From Chitinophagaceae bacterium (lineage in GTDB: Bacteria > Bacteroidota > Bacteroidia > Chitinophagales > Chitinophagaceae): a stretch of 64,000 nt of DNA. The DNA is taken from NCBI GenBank assembly GCA_019638595.1, contig JAHBTJ010000002.1, positions 1 through 64,000 on the forward strand, read 5' to 3'. The position numbers and the translations under genes are program-made. The notes beneath the pieces are model-generated. The model was given only the letters and a program-made list of their open reading frames with translations. It did no database searches and was not told the origin of the DNA. Within the stretch, counting starts at the first letter, position 1. Each line of letters starts with the position of its first letter. Below, in pieces: positions 54,958-64,000 of the stretch.

Positions 54958-57900
54958 ATGTCAACAAAGTTTTTTACAAACGAAAATGATAATACGTTAC
55001 TAAGCAAAATTGAAGGGATATTCAAGCATAGAAATATTCACTTCTTTGATGCTTTGGTAGGTTATTTTCGTGCATCCGGCTATTTCCGCATTCGTCCCTT
55101 TGTTGAAAAAGCAAGTAAGATTAGAGTGTTGGTTGGTATCAATATCGACAATCTTGTATTTGAAGCTAGTAAAAAAGGATTACTTTTTATTGAAGACCCA
55201 GCAAAAAGCAGGGATGATTTTTTTGAAGAGATAAAAAAGAATATACAAGAAGCTGAATACGATAAAGAAGTAGAAGATGGAATGTTTGGATTAATTGCTG
55301 ATCTGGCTACAGGGAAAATCAGGATAAAAGTACATCCCAAGCAAAACCTTCACGCTAAAATATACATATTTCGGGAGCAAGAAAAACACTCTCACGGTTA
55401 CGGTTCAGTAATAACTGGTTCGAGTAATTTAACAGATAACGGGCTATCCAGAAACTTTGAATTCAATGTAGAACTGAGGGATAATACCGATATAGATTTT
55501 GCTACGAATACTTTTGATAAGCTGTGGAATGAGAGCATTGACATAGGACAGGAATTTGTAGAGAAACTAAAAAAGGAAACCTATCTGAACGATGAATTTA
55601 CACCTTTTGAAGTGTATATGAAATTCCTGATTGAGTATTTCGGCAGAAGTATTGACTTTGATCCTAACTCTATTCAGGATTTACCGCAGGGCTTTAAAAA
55701 ACTGTCGTATCAGGTAGATGCAGTTACCGATGGTTATAACAAAATGATGAAGCACCACGGCTTCTTTTTGTCGGATGTAGTGGGACTTGGGAAAACTATT
55801 GTTGCTACACTTATTGCTAAAAAGTTTTTTTATTCTAATGGCTTCCCTTCTTATTTATCCAAAACGCTTATTATCTGCCCACCCGCATTAAAGGAGAATT
55901 GGGAAGACACTTTATCTAAGTTTGGCTTACACAATTACAAAATTGTAACATCCGGCAGTTTACATAAAGTAGTCAAACATCAGGACTATGACTTAATTAT
56001 TGTGGACGAAGCTCACAAGTTTAGAACCGATAGTGCAGAAATGTATTTTCATCTTCAAAATATTTGCAAATCACATACTCGTAAGCGTTTGCCAAATGAT
56101 ATCTATGAGCAAAAAAGAGTAATGCTCATTTCTGCAACACCGCTTAACAACAGACCTGAGGATATTGCCAACCTTGTTTATCTGTTTCAGAATGCCAAAA
56201 ACTCAACATTGGAAGTGGGAAATTTGCAGCATTTCTTCCGTGAACAAATTGATGCCTACAAAAAGCTAAAAGCAGAAGCAGATATCCAGAAGGTAACCGA
56301 TGGTGTAAAAGCTATTTATGAAAAGATCAGGATCAAAGTAATAGAGCCATTAACAGTGCGTAGAACCCGAACTGATTTGTCTGAAAATGAAGAATACGCT
56401 AAAGATTTAAAAGAACAAGGCATAATTTTTTCGGTAGTAAACAAACCTGAAAAAATATTTTATCAGTTAGACGAACATTTAGATAGCCTTTACGATAAGA
56501 CCATATTATATCTAAGCCATCCAACCAAAGGGCTTACCTACAATCGCTATCAAGCTATTAAGTTTTTAAAACCACATAAGAAATCTAAATATCCTAAGGC
56601 TGACCATACATCCAACCAGTTAGCATTTATAATGAAAACAATGTTGGTGAAGCGTATTGACAGCAGTTTTTACTCTTTCAAGCAATCTCTAAACCGCTTC
56701 TCGGCAGCTACCAATGCAATGGTACAAATGTTTGAGAACGACAGAATTTATATTGCCCCTAATGTTGCTGTTAATGATTACATTAATGAAGGAAAAGAAG
56801 AAGAGTTGATAGCTTTATTGACCAATTTGGCAGATACTGACCCAACGATTGAGATATGCAGTTCGGAAGATTTTGAATCGGGTTTTGTTACCGGATTGAA
56901 AGCTGATAAAGTTTTGCTCGATGAATTGGTGAAAAACTGGGCAAGCATCAGTCAAGATCCTAAGTTGGATGAGTTCAAAAAATACCTGGGAACTATATTG
57001 CTTGATAAATCCATTAACAAAGAAGAAAAGCTGGTGGTATTTTCGGAAAGCAAAGAAACAACAGCTTATTTATCGGATGAATTGAATAAAGCCGGGTTTA
57101 ATAAAATTTTAGTGGTGGATAGTAAAACACGAAAAGACAGGTTTCCTGCTGTGAAAGCCAACTTCGATGCAAACATACCTTTGATAGAACAAAAAGACGA
57201 TTATAATATCGTAATTAGCACAGAAGTATTAGCAGAAGGTGTCAATATGCATCGTGCCAATATTATTGTGAATTATGACACACCTTGGAATAGCACCCGT
57301 TTGATGCAGCGTATAGGGCGTGTAAATCGTATTGGGTCGAAGGCAAGCAATATTCACATTTTCAACTTCTTTCCCACTGCCAAAGTAAATAACGATATTG
57401 AATTGGAGAAAAAAGCCATTATGAAGCTACAGGCGTTTCATAGTGCTATGGGGGAAGATAGTCAGATATATTCTCAGGATGAGGTAACAGAAAGCTTTGG
57501 ATTATTTGATAAAACCGTTAATGAAGAGAAAGATGAGAAATTAAGAATACTATTAGAATTACGAAAGTTTAAAAGAGATAATCCTGACCTTTTCAAGCAA
57601 ATTAAAAATATGCCAACAAGAGCAAGAGCTGGAAGAAAAAGCCCTGTATTAAAAGGCGCAACAATTACTTTCATTCGAAACGAAAAAAGAGATGCCTTTC
57701 TTTTGGTAAAAGAAAATGGAGAAATAGACGAATTGACTTTTCTGCAAGCTGAAAAAGAATACTATGCTAAAGTAACCGAGAAACCCATTCCGCTAAACAA
57801 ATATCATCACGAACAGGTAAAAAGTGCAATTCAGTTATTTGCCAATAAATTAGAAGAAGAGAAAAGTAAAGAACGGAAAATAGATACCACCCAAGGCCCT

Positions 57901-58224
57901 AATGAAAAAAGAGCGCTGGCTTTTTTAGATGCTTTAAACAATATCCAAATTGCTAATCCGCAGGAAAAAGAATTATTACAAAATGCCAAAACTGCTATCC
58001 GGCTAGGCAAGTTTCAGCATTTGCAGCGAGATATAAATAAATTGGCAAAAGCCATAAAGGCTACCCCACTCAAACCTTCAATACTGTTGGAAAAGGTCAT
58101 GAGTATATTAAACAAATACCCGTTGGTAGCAGTGGAAGATGAAACTGTACTTGCAGTACAATCAGTTTTCAACCTCAAAGAATTTAAGCCGGAAATTATC
58201 ATCAGTGAAAGTTTTAACAATTAA
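54958..58224 (+). CDS. PLD-nuclease plus SNF2-type helicase protein
   Basis: A 1088-residue protein. A phospholipase D-like nuclease domain occupies about residues 1-180, with HAKIYIF and GSSNLTDNGLS as the HxK and GSxNxT parts of one active-site motif. A SNF2/superfamily 2 helicase follows: Walker A DVVGLGKTI, VDEAHKFR (DEAH), ISATPLNNR, and a C-terminal RecA lobe ending in RLMQRIGRVNRIGS. Such helicase-nucleases serve in restriction of foreign DNA. Its partner is the Eco57I-type methylase 248 bases downstream. DISARM-type DrmA/DrmB genes are not present. Confidence 0.9.
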   Translation: MSTKFFTNENDNTLLSKIEGIFKHRNIHFFDALVGYFRASGYFRIRPFVEKASKIRVLVGINIDNLVFEASKKGLLFIEDPAKSRDDFFEEIKKNIQEAEYDKEVEDGMFGLIADLATGKIRIKVHPKQNLHAKIYIFREQEKHSHGYGSVITGSSNLTDNGLSRNFEFNVELRDNTDIDFATNTFDKLWNESIDIGQEFVEKLKKETYLNDEFTPFEVYMKFLIEYFGRSIDFDPNSIQDLPQGFKKLSYQVDAVTDGYNKMMKHHGFFLSDVVGLGKTIVATLIAKKFFYSNGFPSYLSKTLIICPPALKENWEDTLSKFGLHNYKIVTSGSLHKVVKHQDYDLIIVDEAHKFRTDSAEMYFHLQNICKSHTRKRLPNDIYEQKRVMLISATPLNNRPEDIANLVYLFQNAKNSTLEVGNLQHFFREQIDAYKKLKAEADIQKVTDGVKAIYEKIRIKVIEPLTVRRTRTDLSENEEYAKDLKEQGIIFSVVNKPEKIFYQLDEHLDSLYDKTILYLSHPTKGLTYNRYQAIKFLKPHKKSKYPKADHTSNQLAFIMKTMLVKRIDSSFYSFKQSLNRFSAATNAMVQMFENDRIYIAPNVAVNDYINEGKEEELIALLTNLADTDPTIEICSSEDFESGFVTGLKADKVLLDELVKNWASISQDPKLDEFKKYLGTILLDKSINKEEKLVVFSESKETTAYLSDELNKAGFNKILVVDSKTRKDRFPAVKANFDANIPLIEQKDDYNIVISTEVLAEGVNMHRANIIVNYDTPWNSTRLMQRIGRVNRIGSKASNIHIFNFFPTAKVNNDIELEKKAIMKLQAFHSAMGEDSQIYSQDEVTESFGLFDKTVNEEKDEKLRILLELRKFKRDNPDLFKQIKNMPTRARAGRKSPVLKGATITFIRNEKRDAFLLVKENGEIDELTFLQAEKEYYAKVTEKPIPLNKYHHEQVKSAIQLFANKLEEEKSKERKIDTTQGPNEKRALAFLDALNNIQIANPQEKELLQNAKTAIRLGKFQHLQRDINKLAKAIKATPLKPSILLEKVMSILNKYPLVAVEDETVLAVQSVFNLKEFKPEIIISESFNN

Positions 58225-58472
58225 ACCAATGCAACTGAGTAAAATATATCATATCGCAAATAAAAGCCATTACAGCCAATATACAACAAAAGGTCATACG
58301 CAGTGTGGGTTCTGAGGGAGTGTGATGTGTTGACAAATTGGTAAAGTAATATTTGAGGAAGAGCAGCAAGGAAAGACGAGCTACTTACAGCAAACATCAA
58401 CTCTATCTGCCCACCAAGCAACAACTCTTGAGTGAGGCAAGAAAAAAATAGAAAAATAGATAATAGCCAATA

Positions 58473-61400
58473 ATGGATATAAGAACACTAAAAAGTCATC
58501 TTAGCCAACCCTACCAAAGAAACCAATGGATGCAATTGTTGCCCACAATTTTTGGGCAACAGATTCAGATAGACAGCCGTGCTGAAAAAATCGCCCTTTC
58601 CGGTAGCAAAGTAAAAAGCATTGAGCGGTTTGCTTCCATCTCGTTGGCTGGTGATAAGAATATTGCCGTTCTAGATATTGAAACCAATGAAAGCATACAA
58701 ATAGAGCGAAATAGAGTGGCTCTTCGGGATATGGTCTATCGTCTTATAGACCAAGATAGGTATCATGGTCTATTGGTGTTTTATTACAATAACGAGAGAA
58801 AAAAGAGTAGTACCTATCGGATGTCCTTGGTATCTAAAGAAACTTTATTTGACGACAGCGGCAACATAGTGGAGAAAAGTACGCATCCTAAACGATATAC
58901 CTACATTCTAGGAGCAGGCGAAACCCGAACGACTACTGCTCAAAGGTTACTGGAACTAAAAGCCAAACAAAACACTTCCAAAAGCAAGGGTATAGCTTTA
59001 AAAGACGTAACAGACGCTTTCTCTGTTTCCAACCTTACCAAAGAATTTTACAACGAGCTTTTCAGATGGTATCAGTGGGCATTGACGGAAGAGATTGGAA
59101 TTACCTTTCCCCAAACTCCTAACACGCCTGATCATGACCAGGAAAAGCTGGAAGAACAAATTATCCGCCTTATTACCCGTCTGTTGTTTATATGGTTTAT
59201 CAAGCAGAAACAACTGGTACCGGATAGCCTGTTCGATACGAAAGAGCTTGAAAATATTTTGAACGATTTTAATCCTCAAAGCAATATAGAAGGCAACTAT
59301 TACAACGCCATTCTGCAAAATCTCTTTTTTGCTACGCTCAACAAAGCCATAGACGAAAGGGGTTTTGCTAAAACTAAAACTATAAGGGATATTAAAACAC
59401 TGTACCGCTATACAGAGATGTTTAGCATACCGGAAGAGGATGTAATAAAGTTGTTCAAGCCTATTCCTTTTTTAAATGGAGGTTTGTTTGAGTGTCTTGA
59501 TAAAGAAGACGCAGAGGGTAATAAATACCTCTTGGATGGCTTTAGCCGGAACAATAAACGTAATGCCAACGGCAATTTTAAACATCGGGCATTTATACCC
59601 AATTCAGTATTTTTTCACGAAGAAAAAGGCATCATTCCATTATTGCAACGCTACAACTTTACGGTAGAGGAACACGCTCCGGAAGATGTACAAGTGGCGC
59701 TTGACCCGGAACTATTGGGAAATGTATTTGAAAATCTGTTGGGAGCTTTCAATAATGAAACCAAAGAAACCGCCCGTAAACAATCGGGTAGCTTTTATAC
59801 GCCCCGCGAAATTGTGGACTATATGGTAGACGAAAGCCTGATAGCTTACCTGCAAAATGCCTGCCCCTATGTGAGTAGTAAAGACATCCGTTTTCTGCTC
59901 GAAAAAGCAGAGCTGCCTGACAATTTTAAGAACAATGAAAAACTATGTGCTGATATCTCCAAAAGGCTAAAGTCCATAAAAATTATTGACCCTGCCTGCG
60001 GCTCCGGTGCATTCCCGATGGGTATACTCAAAAAGATGGTAGCTGTACTGGAGAAGCTAGATATTAAAGATAAAGAAACGACTTATGACCAGAAACTACA
60101 CCTGATTGAAGAATGTATCTATGGTGTGGATATACAAACCATAGCTGCACAAATAAGCAAATTGCGTTTCTTTATATCGCTGATAGTGGAACAGGATAAA
60201 GATGAAGCAAAGTCGAATTACGGTATTACACCACTACCCAATCTGGAAACAAAATTTGTAGCAGCCAATACGCTAATAGGGAAAAAGAAAAAGCCCGCTC
60301 AGCTTACCATATTCGAAAACGGAGCCATAGATGCGGTAAAAGAAGAACTATTGGAAATACGTAAAGCCCACTTCTATGCCAAAAGCGCTAGCGAAAAGAA
60401 ACGCCTACGAGAGAAAGATGATGAACTGCGTAACCAACTGTCCAAACTACTGGAAGATAGTGATCAGTATGCCCATGGCGATGCGGTGGAACTAGCCCAA
60501 TGGAATCCTTACAACCAAAACGAAACCGCTGTCTTCTTTGATGTAGAATGGATGTTTGGGCTAAAAGGTGGCTTTGATGTAGTGATTGGCAACCCACCGT
60601 ATATACAACTTCAACAAAATGGTGGTGTACTCGCCAAAATATATGAGCGTTCAGGATATAAAACTTTTGACCGAAGAGGAGATATTTATTCCTTGTTTTA
60701 TGAAAAAGGTTGGCATTTATTAAAGCCGAAAGGTGTACTATGTTATATCACTTCCAATGGGTGGATGCGAAATGACTATGGTAAAAATACTCGAAGTTTT
60801 TTTGCAGAGCAAGCTGATCCTATTTTACTCATTGACTTTGCAGGTCAAAAGGTATTTGAATCTGCCACAGTTGAAGTGAATATTTTAATGTTTGCAAAGG
60901 ATAAAAACCGACAGCAAACTAAAGCTTGTATCGTAAAAGAAAAGCTGTTAAAAAATTTGAGCGATTTTATTAGACAGAATGCAAACCATTTAGTGTTTAT
61001 CACCTCGGATAGCTGGGTAGTACTTTCACCTATTGAACAGCGGATTAAGGAGAAAATTGAACGGATTGGAATACCATTGAAGGATTGGGATATTCAAATC
61101 AACTATGGCATAAAGACCGGATTCAACGAAGCGTTTATTATTGACGGAGCTAAACGCAAGGAGCTTATAGACCAAGACCCCAAAAGTGAAGAAATTATAC
61201 GACCGATTTTACGCGGCAAAGACATAAAAAGATATGCTTACGACTTCGCTGACAAATGGCTTATTAATACCCATAATGGCATTAAAGAAAAAGGTATAAA
61301 ACCAGTAAATGTAGATGATTATCCGGCTATCAAAAAACATCTTGACAGTTACTATCCCGAATTAGTTAAACGTGCAGATAAAGGCGATACTCCTTATAAT

Positions 61401-61835
61401 TTAAGGAACTGCGCTTATATCGACGATTTTTCTAAACAGAAAATCATTTGGGGTGAAATCTCCGATAAAACAAAGTTTTGTATTGATTTGAGCGAGGACT
61501 TTACAACCGAAGCGACTACCTTTTTGATGACAGGACAATCACTTCTTTATTTGCTTGGCTTTTTAAACTCAAAGTTATCCGAATATCTTTTCTCTAAAAT
61601 AGGAACAACGACAGGAGTAGGAACAATTAGATGGAAAAAATATACCATAGAAAAACTTCGTGTTCCTGCTATTCCTTATAGGCGTCAATTAGAATATGAC
61701 ACAGTTGTCAGTGAAATAGTGGAACGGCAGAAAAACAAAAATGGCTATTCAGATTTGGCGAAGAAACTTGACAGTCTAATTTATCAAGATGTACAATTGG
61801 CAGAAGAAGAAATTAAATTCATTGAAAATCAATAA
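58473..61835 (+). CDS. Eco57I-type adenine methylase with C-terminal specificity domain
   Basis: A 1120-residue N6-adenine methyltransferase. An N-terminal helical region (RLLFIWFIKQKQLVP) precedes FYTPREIVDYMV, motif I PACGSGAFPMGIL and motif IV VVIGNPPY. Residues from about 830 form a TaqI-like target-recognition domain (GIPLKDWDIQINYGIKTGFNEAFII, PILRGKDIKRYAYDF, FLNSKLSEYLF). Methylation should protect host DNA from the PLD-helicase. The C-terminal part has a divergent partner in opposite orientation at 61819-62802, and the two stops overlap by 17 bases, tail to tail. Confidence 0.93.
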   Translation: MDIRTLKSHLSQPYQRNQWMQLLPTIFGQQIQIDSRAEKIALSGSKVKSIERFASISLAGDKNIAVLDIETNESIQIERNRVALRDMVYRLIDQDRYHGLLVFYYNNERKKSSTYRMSLVSKETLFDDSGNIVEKSTHPKRYTYILGAGETRTTTAQRLLELKAKQNTSKSKGIALKDVTDAFSVSNLTKEFYNELFRWYQWALTEEIGITFPQTPNTPDHDQEKLEEQIIRLITRLLFIWFIKQKQLVPDSLFDTKELENILNDFNPQSNIEGNYYNAILQNLFFATLNKAIDERGFAKTKTIRDIKTLYRYTEMFSIPEEDVIKLFKPIPFLNGGLFECLDKEDAEGNKYLLDGFSRNNKRNANGNFKHRAFIPNSVFFHEEKGIIPLLQRYNFTVEEHAPEDVQVALDPELLGNVFENLLGAFNNETKETARKQSGSFYTPREIVDYMVDESLIAYLQNACPYVSSKDIRFLLEKAELPDNFKNNEKLCADISKRLKSIKIIDPACGSGAFPMGILKKMVAVLEKLDIKDKETTYDQKLHLIEECIYGVDIQTIAAQISKLRFFISLIVEQDKDEAKSNYGITPLPNLETKFVAANTLIGKKKKPAQLTIFENGAIDAVKEELLEIRKAHFYAKSASEKKRLREKDDELRNQLSKLLEDSDQYAHGDAVELAQWNPYNQNETAVFFDVEWMFGLKGGFDVVIGNPPYIQLQQNGGVLAKIYERSGYKTFDRRGDIYSLFYEKGWHLLKPKGVLCYITSNGWMRNDYGKNTRSFFAEQADPILLIDFAGQKVFESATVEVNILMFAKDKNRQQTKACIVKEKLLKNLSDFIRQNANHLVFITSDSWVVLSPIEQRIKEKIERIGIPLKDWDIQINYGIKTGFNEAFIIDGAKRKELIDQDPKSEEIIRPILRGKDIKRYAYDFADKWLINTHNGIKEKGIKPVNVDDYPAIKKHLDSYYPELVKRADKGDTPYNLRNCAYIDDFSKQKIIWGEISDKTKFCIDLSEDFTTEATTFLMTGQSLLYLLGFLNSKLSEYLFSKIGTTTGVGTIRWKKYTIEKLRVPAIPYRRQLEYDTVVSEIVERQKNKNGYSDLAKKLDSLIYQDVQLAEEEIKFIENQ
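60960..60982 (+). repeat. inverted repeat, left copy (inside methylase gene)
   Basis: AGCGATTTTATTAGACAGAATGC. It matches, in inverse orientation, 62762-62784 at 20 of 23 bases. It starts at codon 830, in the same codon phase as its partner, at the beginning of the specificity domain. It is the candidate recombination site for the adjacent serine recombinase. Confidence 0.6.
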
Positions 61836-62802
61836 AATGCATTTCTTCTTCTCTTAAACCATATATCTCGTATATTAGATTGTCAATTCTTTTCTCGACA
61901 GTTTTCAAGTCATCGTCTACATACATATTATTTATTTTCTCAACTAACGAAATTAATTTCGCCTGTTCCTTTTCAGGAATAGTTGGAACAGGTAAACGTT
62001 CTATGAACATTGGTTTATATTCTATATATCCTCCATTCCTTTTCTTAGCTAAGATACGGATATAAAAATCTGCAAGTTTAGAATTGAGTATTGCCAGTAA
62101 ATATGTATTTGCTGGAGTAATCAGAGGGCAAGGGGCATTCACAAAAAATCCCTCAGGGGCAATTGCGTAGGAAGCACTCAAGTTCAAATTGCCCCAGACG
62201 ATTTTCTGTTTAGAAAAATCGTCCCAATAGCTTATGCTGTCTTGTGTTTCAAACCATTTATTATTCGTTTTCTTACGGGATGTTTTCAAGTCGGTCTCTT
62301 TTAGAGAGATGCCATTGGCTTTGGCGTGAGTCATTACCTGTTCTATTTCGCTACGAGTAAGGGCTTCGCCTGTTTGCTTTAGCTTTGGTTTAAAACCTTC
62401 TAAAAACAACTTCAAAGCAGGATAGTCATCAATATTATAGTTTCTGCTCGGAAAGGTGGCTATCAAATATCTTTCAGCAAAATCATATCCGTAACGCTTA
62501 ATATCGCGCCCCCTGAGAATCGGTCGTATAAGTTCATCCGTTTTTTTTCGTTCTTCTGCTGTCTTACAGTTGGCTAGAATTTCCTGCTTTTTTTCACCGG
62601 AAATAATAAAAGCTTCATTGTAACCGGTAAGGATACCCCGGTAAATATTGATGTTCCAATCTTTGAGCGGTATGCCAACTGCTTCTATTTTATTTTTTAT
62701 TCTTTGCTCAATATCACTTAGTATCACCCAAGTATCTCCATTTGTAAAGACTGAATCTGTAGCCTTCTGTCTAACGAAATCGCTGATGTTTTTTATTCCC
62801 AA
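61819..62802 (-). CDS. silent alternative specificity-domain cassette of the methylase
   Basis: 327 codons homologous to residues from about 825 of the methylase (ISDFVRQKA, GIPLKDWNINIYRGILTGYNEAFII, PILRGRDIKRYGYDF, LNSKLADFYI), with a different, longer recognition part. The first listed codon is TTG. The frame stays open upstream to a stop at 62851-62853 without any ATG, and still reads like methylase sequence (GFYIDKLGIKN). So it has no proper start and is probably not translated in this orientation. It is convergent with the methylase gene. Confidence 0.8.
   Translation of the reverse strand: MGIKNISDFVRQKATDSVFTNGDTWVILSDIEQRIKNKIEAVGIPLKDWNINIYRGILTGYNEAFIISGEKKQEILANCKTAEERKKTDELIRPILRGRDIKRYGYDFAERYLIATFPSRNYNIDDYPALKLFLEGFKPKLKQTGEALTRSEIEQVMTHAKANGISLKETDLKTSRKKTNNKWFETQDSISYWDDFSKQKIVWGNLNLSASYAIAPEGFFVNAPCPLITPANTYLLAILNSKLADFYIRILAKKRNGGYIEYKPMFIERLPVPTIPEKEQAKLISLVEKINNMYVDDDLKTVEKRIDNLIYEIYGLREEEMHFIDFQ
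62762..62784 (-). repeat. inverted repeat, right copy (start of silent cassette)
   Basis: On the minus strand AGCGATTTCGTTAGACAGAAGGC. It is the partner of 60960-60982, with 3 mismatches. Recombination would flip about 1.8 kb and join methylase codon 829 to the cassette in frame. Confidence 0.6.
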
Positions 62803-62868
62803 TTTGTCTATATAAAATCCCCAATTTTGGTTTAAAAAAATTCCTAGTATTTACTTAAACAAAAAACA

Positions 62869-63483
62869 ATGATTTACGGTTACATCCGCGTTAGCACCGA
62901 CAAACAAACAGTAGAAAATCAACGTTACGAAATCAATCACTTTTGCCAAAGCAATGTGCATGTTGTGAATAAATGGATTGAAGAAACCATTTCAGGCGCA
63001 AAAAACCTGCAAGATCGAAAACTCGGCAAATTGCTCAAAAAAATGAAAAAAGGTGATATTCTTATATGCTCAGAACTTTCCAGACTTGGCAGGAACCTGT
63101 TAATGATAATGGGAATTTTGAATGAATGTATGAACCGCGATATACAAGTATGGACAATTAAAGATAATTACCGTTTGGGTAGCGACATCAATTCAAAAGT
63201 ACTGGCATTTGCCTTTGGTTTATCTGCAGAAATAGAGCGTAATCTCATTTCCCAACGTACCAAAGAAGCATTAGCTCGTAAAAAAGCGGAAGGCGTTGTA
63301 TTGGGTCGTCCGAAAGGGAGAAAGTCTTCCAAAACAAAACTTACCGGCCAAGAGAAAAAAATAAAAGAACTATTGGATAAAAAGGTTTCCTACTCTGCTA
63401 TTGGCCGAATAACCGGTGTTCATAGGCTTACAGTTTCATCATTCGTGAAAAATGGTCGGATGGCAGGCTGTCCAATTGGATAA
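62869..63483 (+). CDS. Mpi/Hin-like serine recombinase (DNA invertase)
   Basis: A 204-residue serine invertase. The catalytic Ser is in YIRVSTDKQT (about residue 9), with the conserved Arg residues in SELSRLGRNLL and AEIERNLISQRTKEAL. A Hin-type helix-turn-helix covers the last 45 residues. It strongly resembles the Mpi master invertase family of Bacteroides, which flips many short regions. It lies 66 bases outside the silent cassette, divergent from it and outside the predicted invertible segment, as expected for an invertase that is not itself inverted. Confidence 0.93.
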   Translation: MIYGYIRVSTDKQTVENQRYEINHFCQSNVHVVNKWIEETISGAKNLQDRKLGKLLKKMKKGDILICSELSRLGRNLLMIMGILNECMNRDIQVWTIKDNYRLGSDINSKVLAFAFGLSAEIERNLISQRTKEALARKKAEGVVLGRPKGRKSSKTKLTGQEKKIKELLDKKVSYSAIGRITGVHRLTVSSFVKNGRMAGCPIG

Positions 63484-63542
63484 ATGTAATATATTTAGAT
63501 ATCACAATGTAGGATAACAGGAACGAATAAAACGTCTGTTAA

Positions 63543-63707
63543 AATATCCGCCTTGAGTTCAAGGAGGCTGCCACTGCTTTGCCGGGTAATCTTTTTGAGA
63601 ATATCTGTTCAATACTCAGCCAATTAAAGATTTTCAGGAAATACTCAGGTATATCCTGGTATGGGAGGCGAAAAAGCAGAGAACATGAATTAAAAATTAT
63701 CGGATAA
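63543..63707 (+). pseudogene. AlbA_2-domain gene fragment
   Basis: A 54-codon open stretch with no start codon (a stop precedes it) reads RLEFKEAATALPGNLFENICSIL, the beginning of an AlbA_2/Schlafen-like domain. It then runs into unrelated sequence and stops directly before the next start. It is probably the remains of a gene cut by acquisition of the neighbouring island. Confidence 0.6.
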
Positions 63708-64000
63708 ATGAGCCTTCCTGTAAATATCGAACAAATCTTGAACGGCCAAACGGTTGAATGGGAGCGTATTGAATGTAAGCAGGGCTGGAACCCCGAAGAT
63801 GTAATACCTGCCATTGGCGCTTTTGCAAACGATATCAACAATTGGGGAGGTGGTTACATCTTTATTGGTGTAGCAGAAAATGATGGTATAGCCCAATTAC
63901 CTCCTGTTGGTTTACATGCGGGAAGCCTTGATGGTGTTCAAAAAGAACTTTTGAACCTAAGCTATAAAATACAACCTTATTATGCACCTGTTTATCAACC
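63708..64000 (+). CDS. AlbA_2-domain (Schlafen-like) protein, partial
   Basis: An open frame from ATG 63708, running off the window after 97 codons. It contains ERIECKQGWNPEDV and GAFANDINNWGGGYIFIGVAEN, the AlbA_2/Schlafen fold core. Such proteins are often predicted DNA-binding or ATP-binding regulators found near defence genes. The start codon directly follows the stop of a fragment of a related gene. Confidence 0.85.
   Translation, partial: MSLPVNIEQILNGQTVEWERIECKQGWNPEDVIPAIGAFANDINNWGGGYIFIGVAENDGIAQLPPVGLHAGSLDGVQKELLNLSYKIQPYYAPVYQ

Noticed and set aside
54958-61835. DISARM or BREX system
   Set aside because: No DrmA, DrmB, BrxC, PglZ or similar gene is present between or beside the two genes.

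Overview
The window looks like chromosomal DNA of a Bacteroidota bacterium, most probably of the Chitinophagaceae type. The signs are a SusC/SusD pair, a type IX secretion C-terminal sorting domain, LytTR-type regulators, several TAnnTTTG-like -7 promoter boxes, and many glycan-degrading enzymes. I saw no rRNA or tRNA gene. The call rests on gene families, not on a database search.

Layout. 0.3-8.7 kb: a ThuA-like protein, a LytS/LytT-type two-component pair plus an orphan LytTR protein, a GntR regulator with a sugar-binding domain, a PVC-type heme dehydrogenase, and a lone RbsB-like sugar-binding lipoprotein. 9.2-12.7 kb: a large GEVED/T9SS surface protein and a small outer-membrane protein. 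13.4-32.3 kb: a polysaccharide utilisation locus with SusD, SusC, an AraC regulator, a GH39-like enzyme, GH106-like, GH78, an arabinose/fucose isomerase-like protein and a second GH106. Together they suggest uptake and debranching of a rhamnose-rich plant glycan. A 21-unit AT repeat lies just upstream of a SusC promoter candidate, and a 37-bp direct repeat lies between the AraC gene and the GH39 gene.

32.4-43.9 kb: methionine aminopeptidase between two copies of a dispersed repeat, a YhcG/DUF1016 nuclease carrying palindromes, and a probable operon (GH88, TIM-barrel isomerase, Gfo/Idh/MocA oxidoreductase, SDR, MFS, GNAT) for uronate-type sugars. ORF6N genes, one of them broken, and a serine hydrolase follow. 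44.4-52.7 kb: a methyltransferase, a BlaI/BlaR1-like pair, and a complete norCBQDEF nitric oxide reductase operon.

52.7-64 kb is a defence-like accessory island. It holds a Fic remnant, a small XRE regulator, a structured minus-strand RNA candidate, a restriction-enzyme fragment, and a PLD-SNF2 helicase followed by an Eco57I-type methylase. The methylase specificity region has a second, oppositely oriented and apparently silent copy. An Mpi-like serine invertase lies directly beside that copy. A short imperfect inverted repeat in matching codon phase brackets the two copies, so inversion would exchange the target-recognition half of the methylase. This predicted specificity switch is the most interesting system here. 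AlbA_2-domain sequence ends the window, and the last gene runs off the edge.
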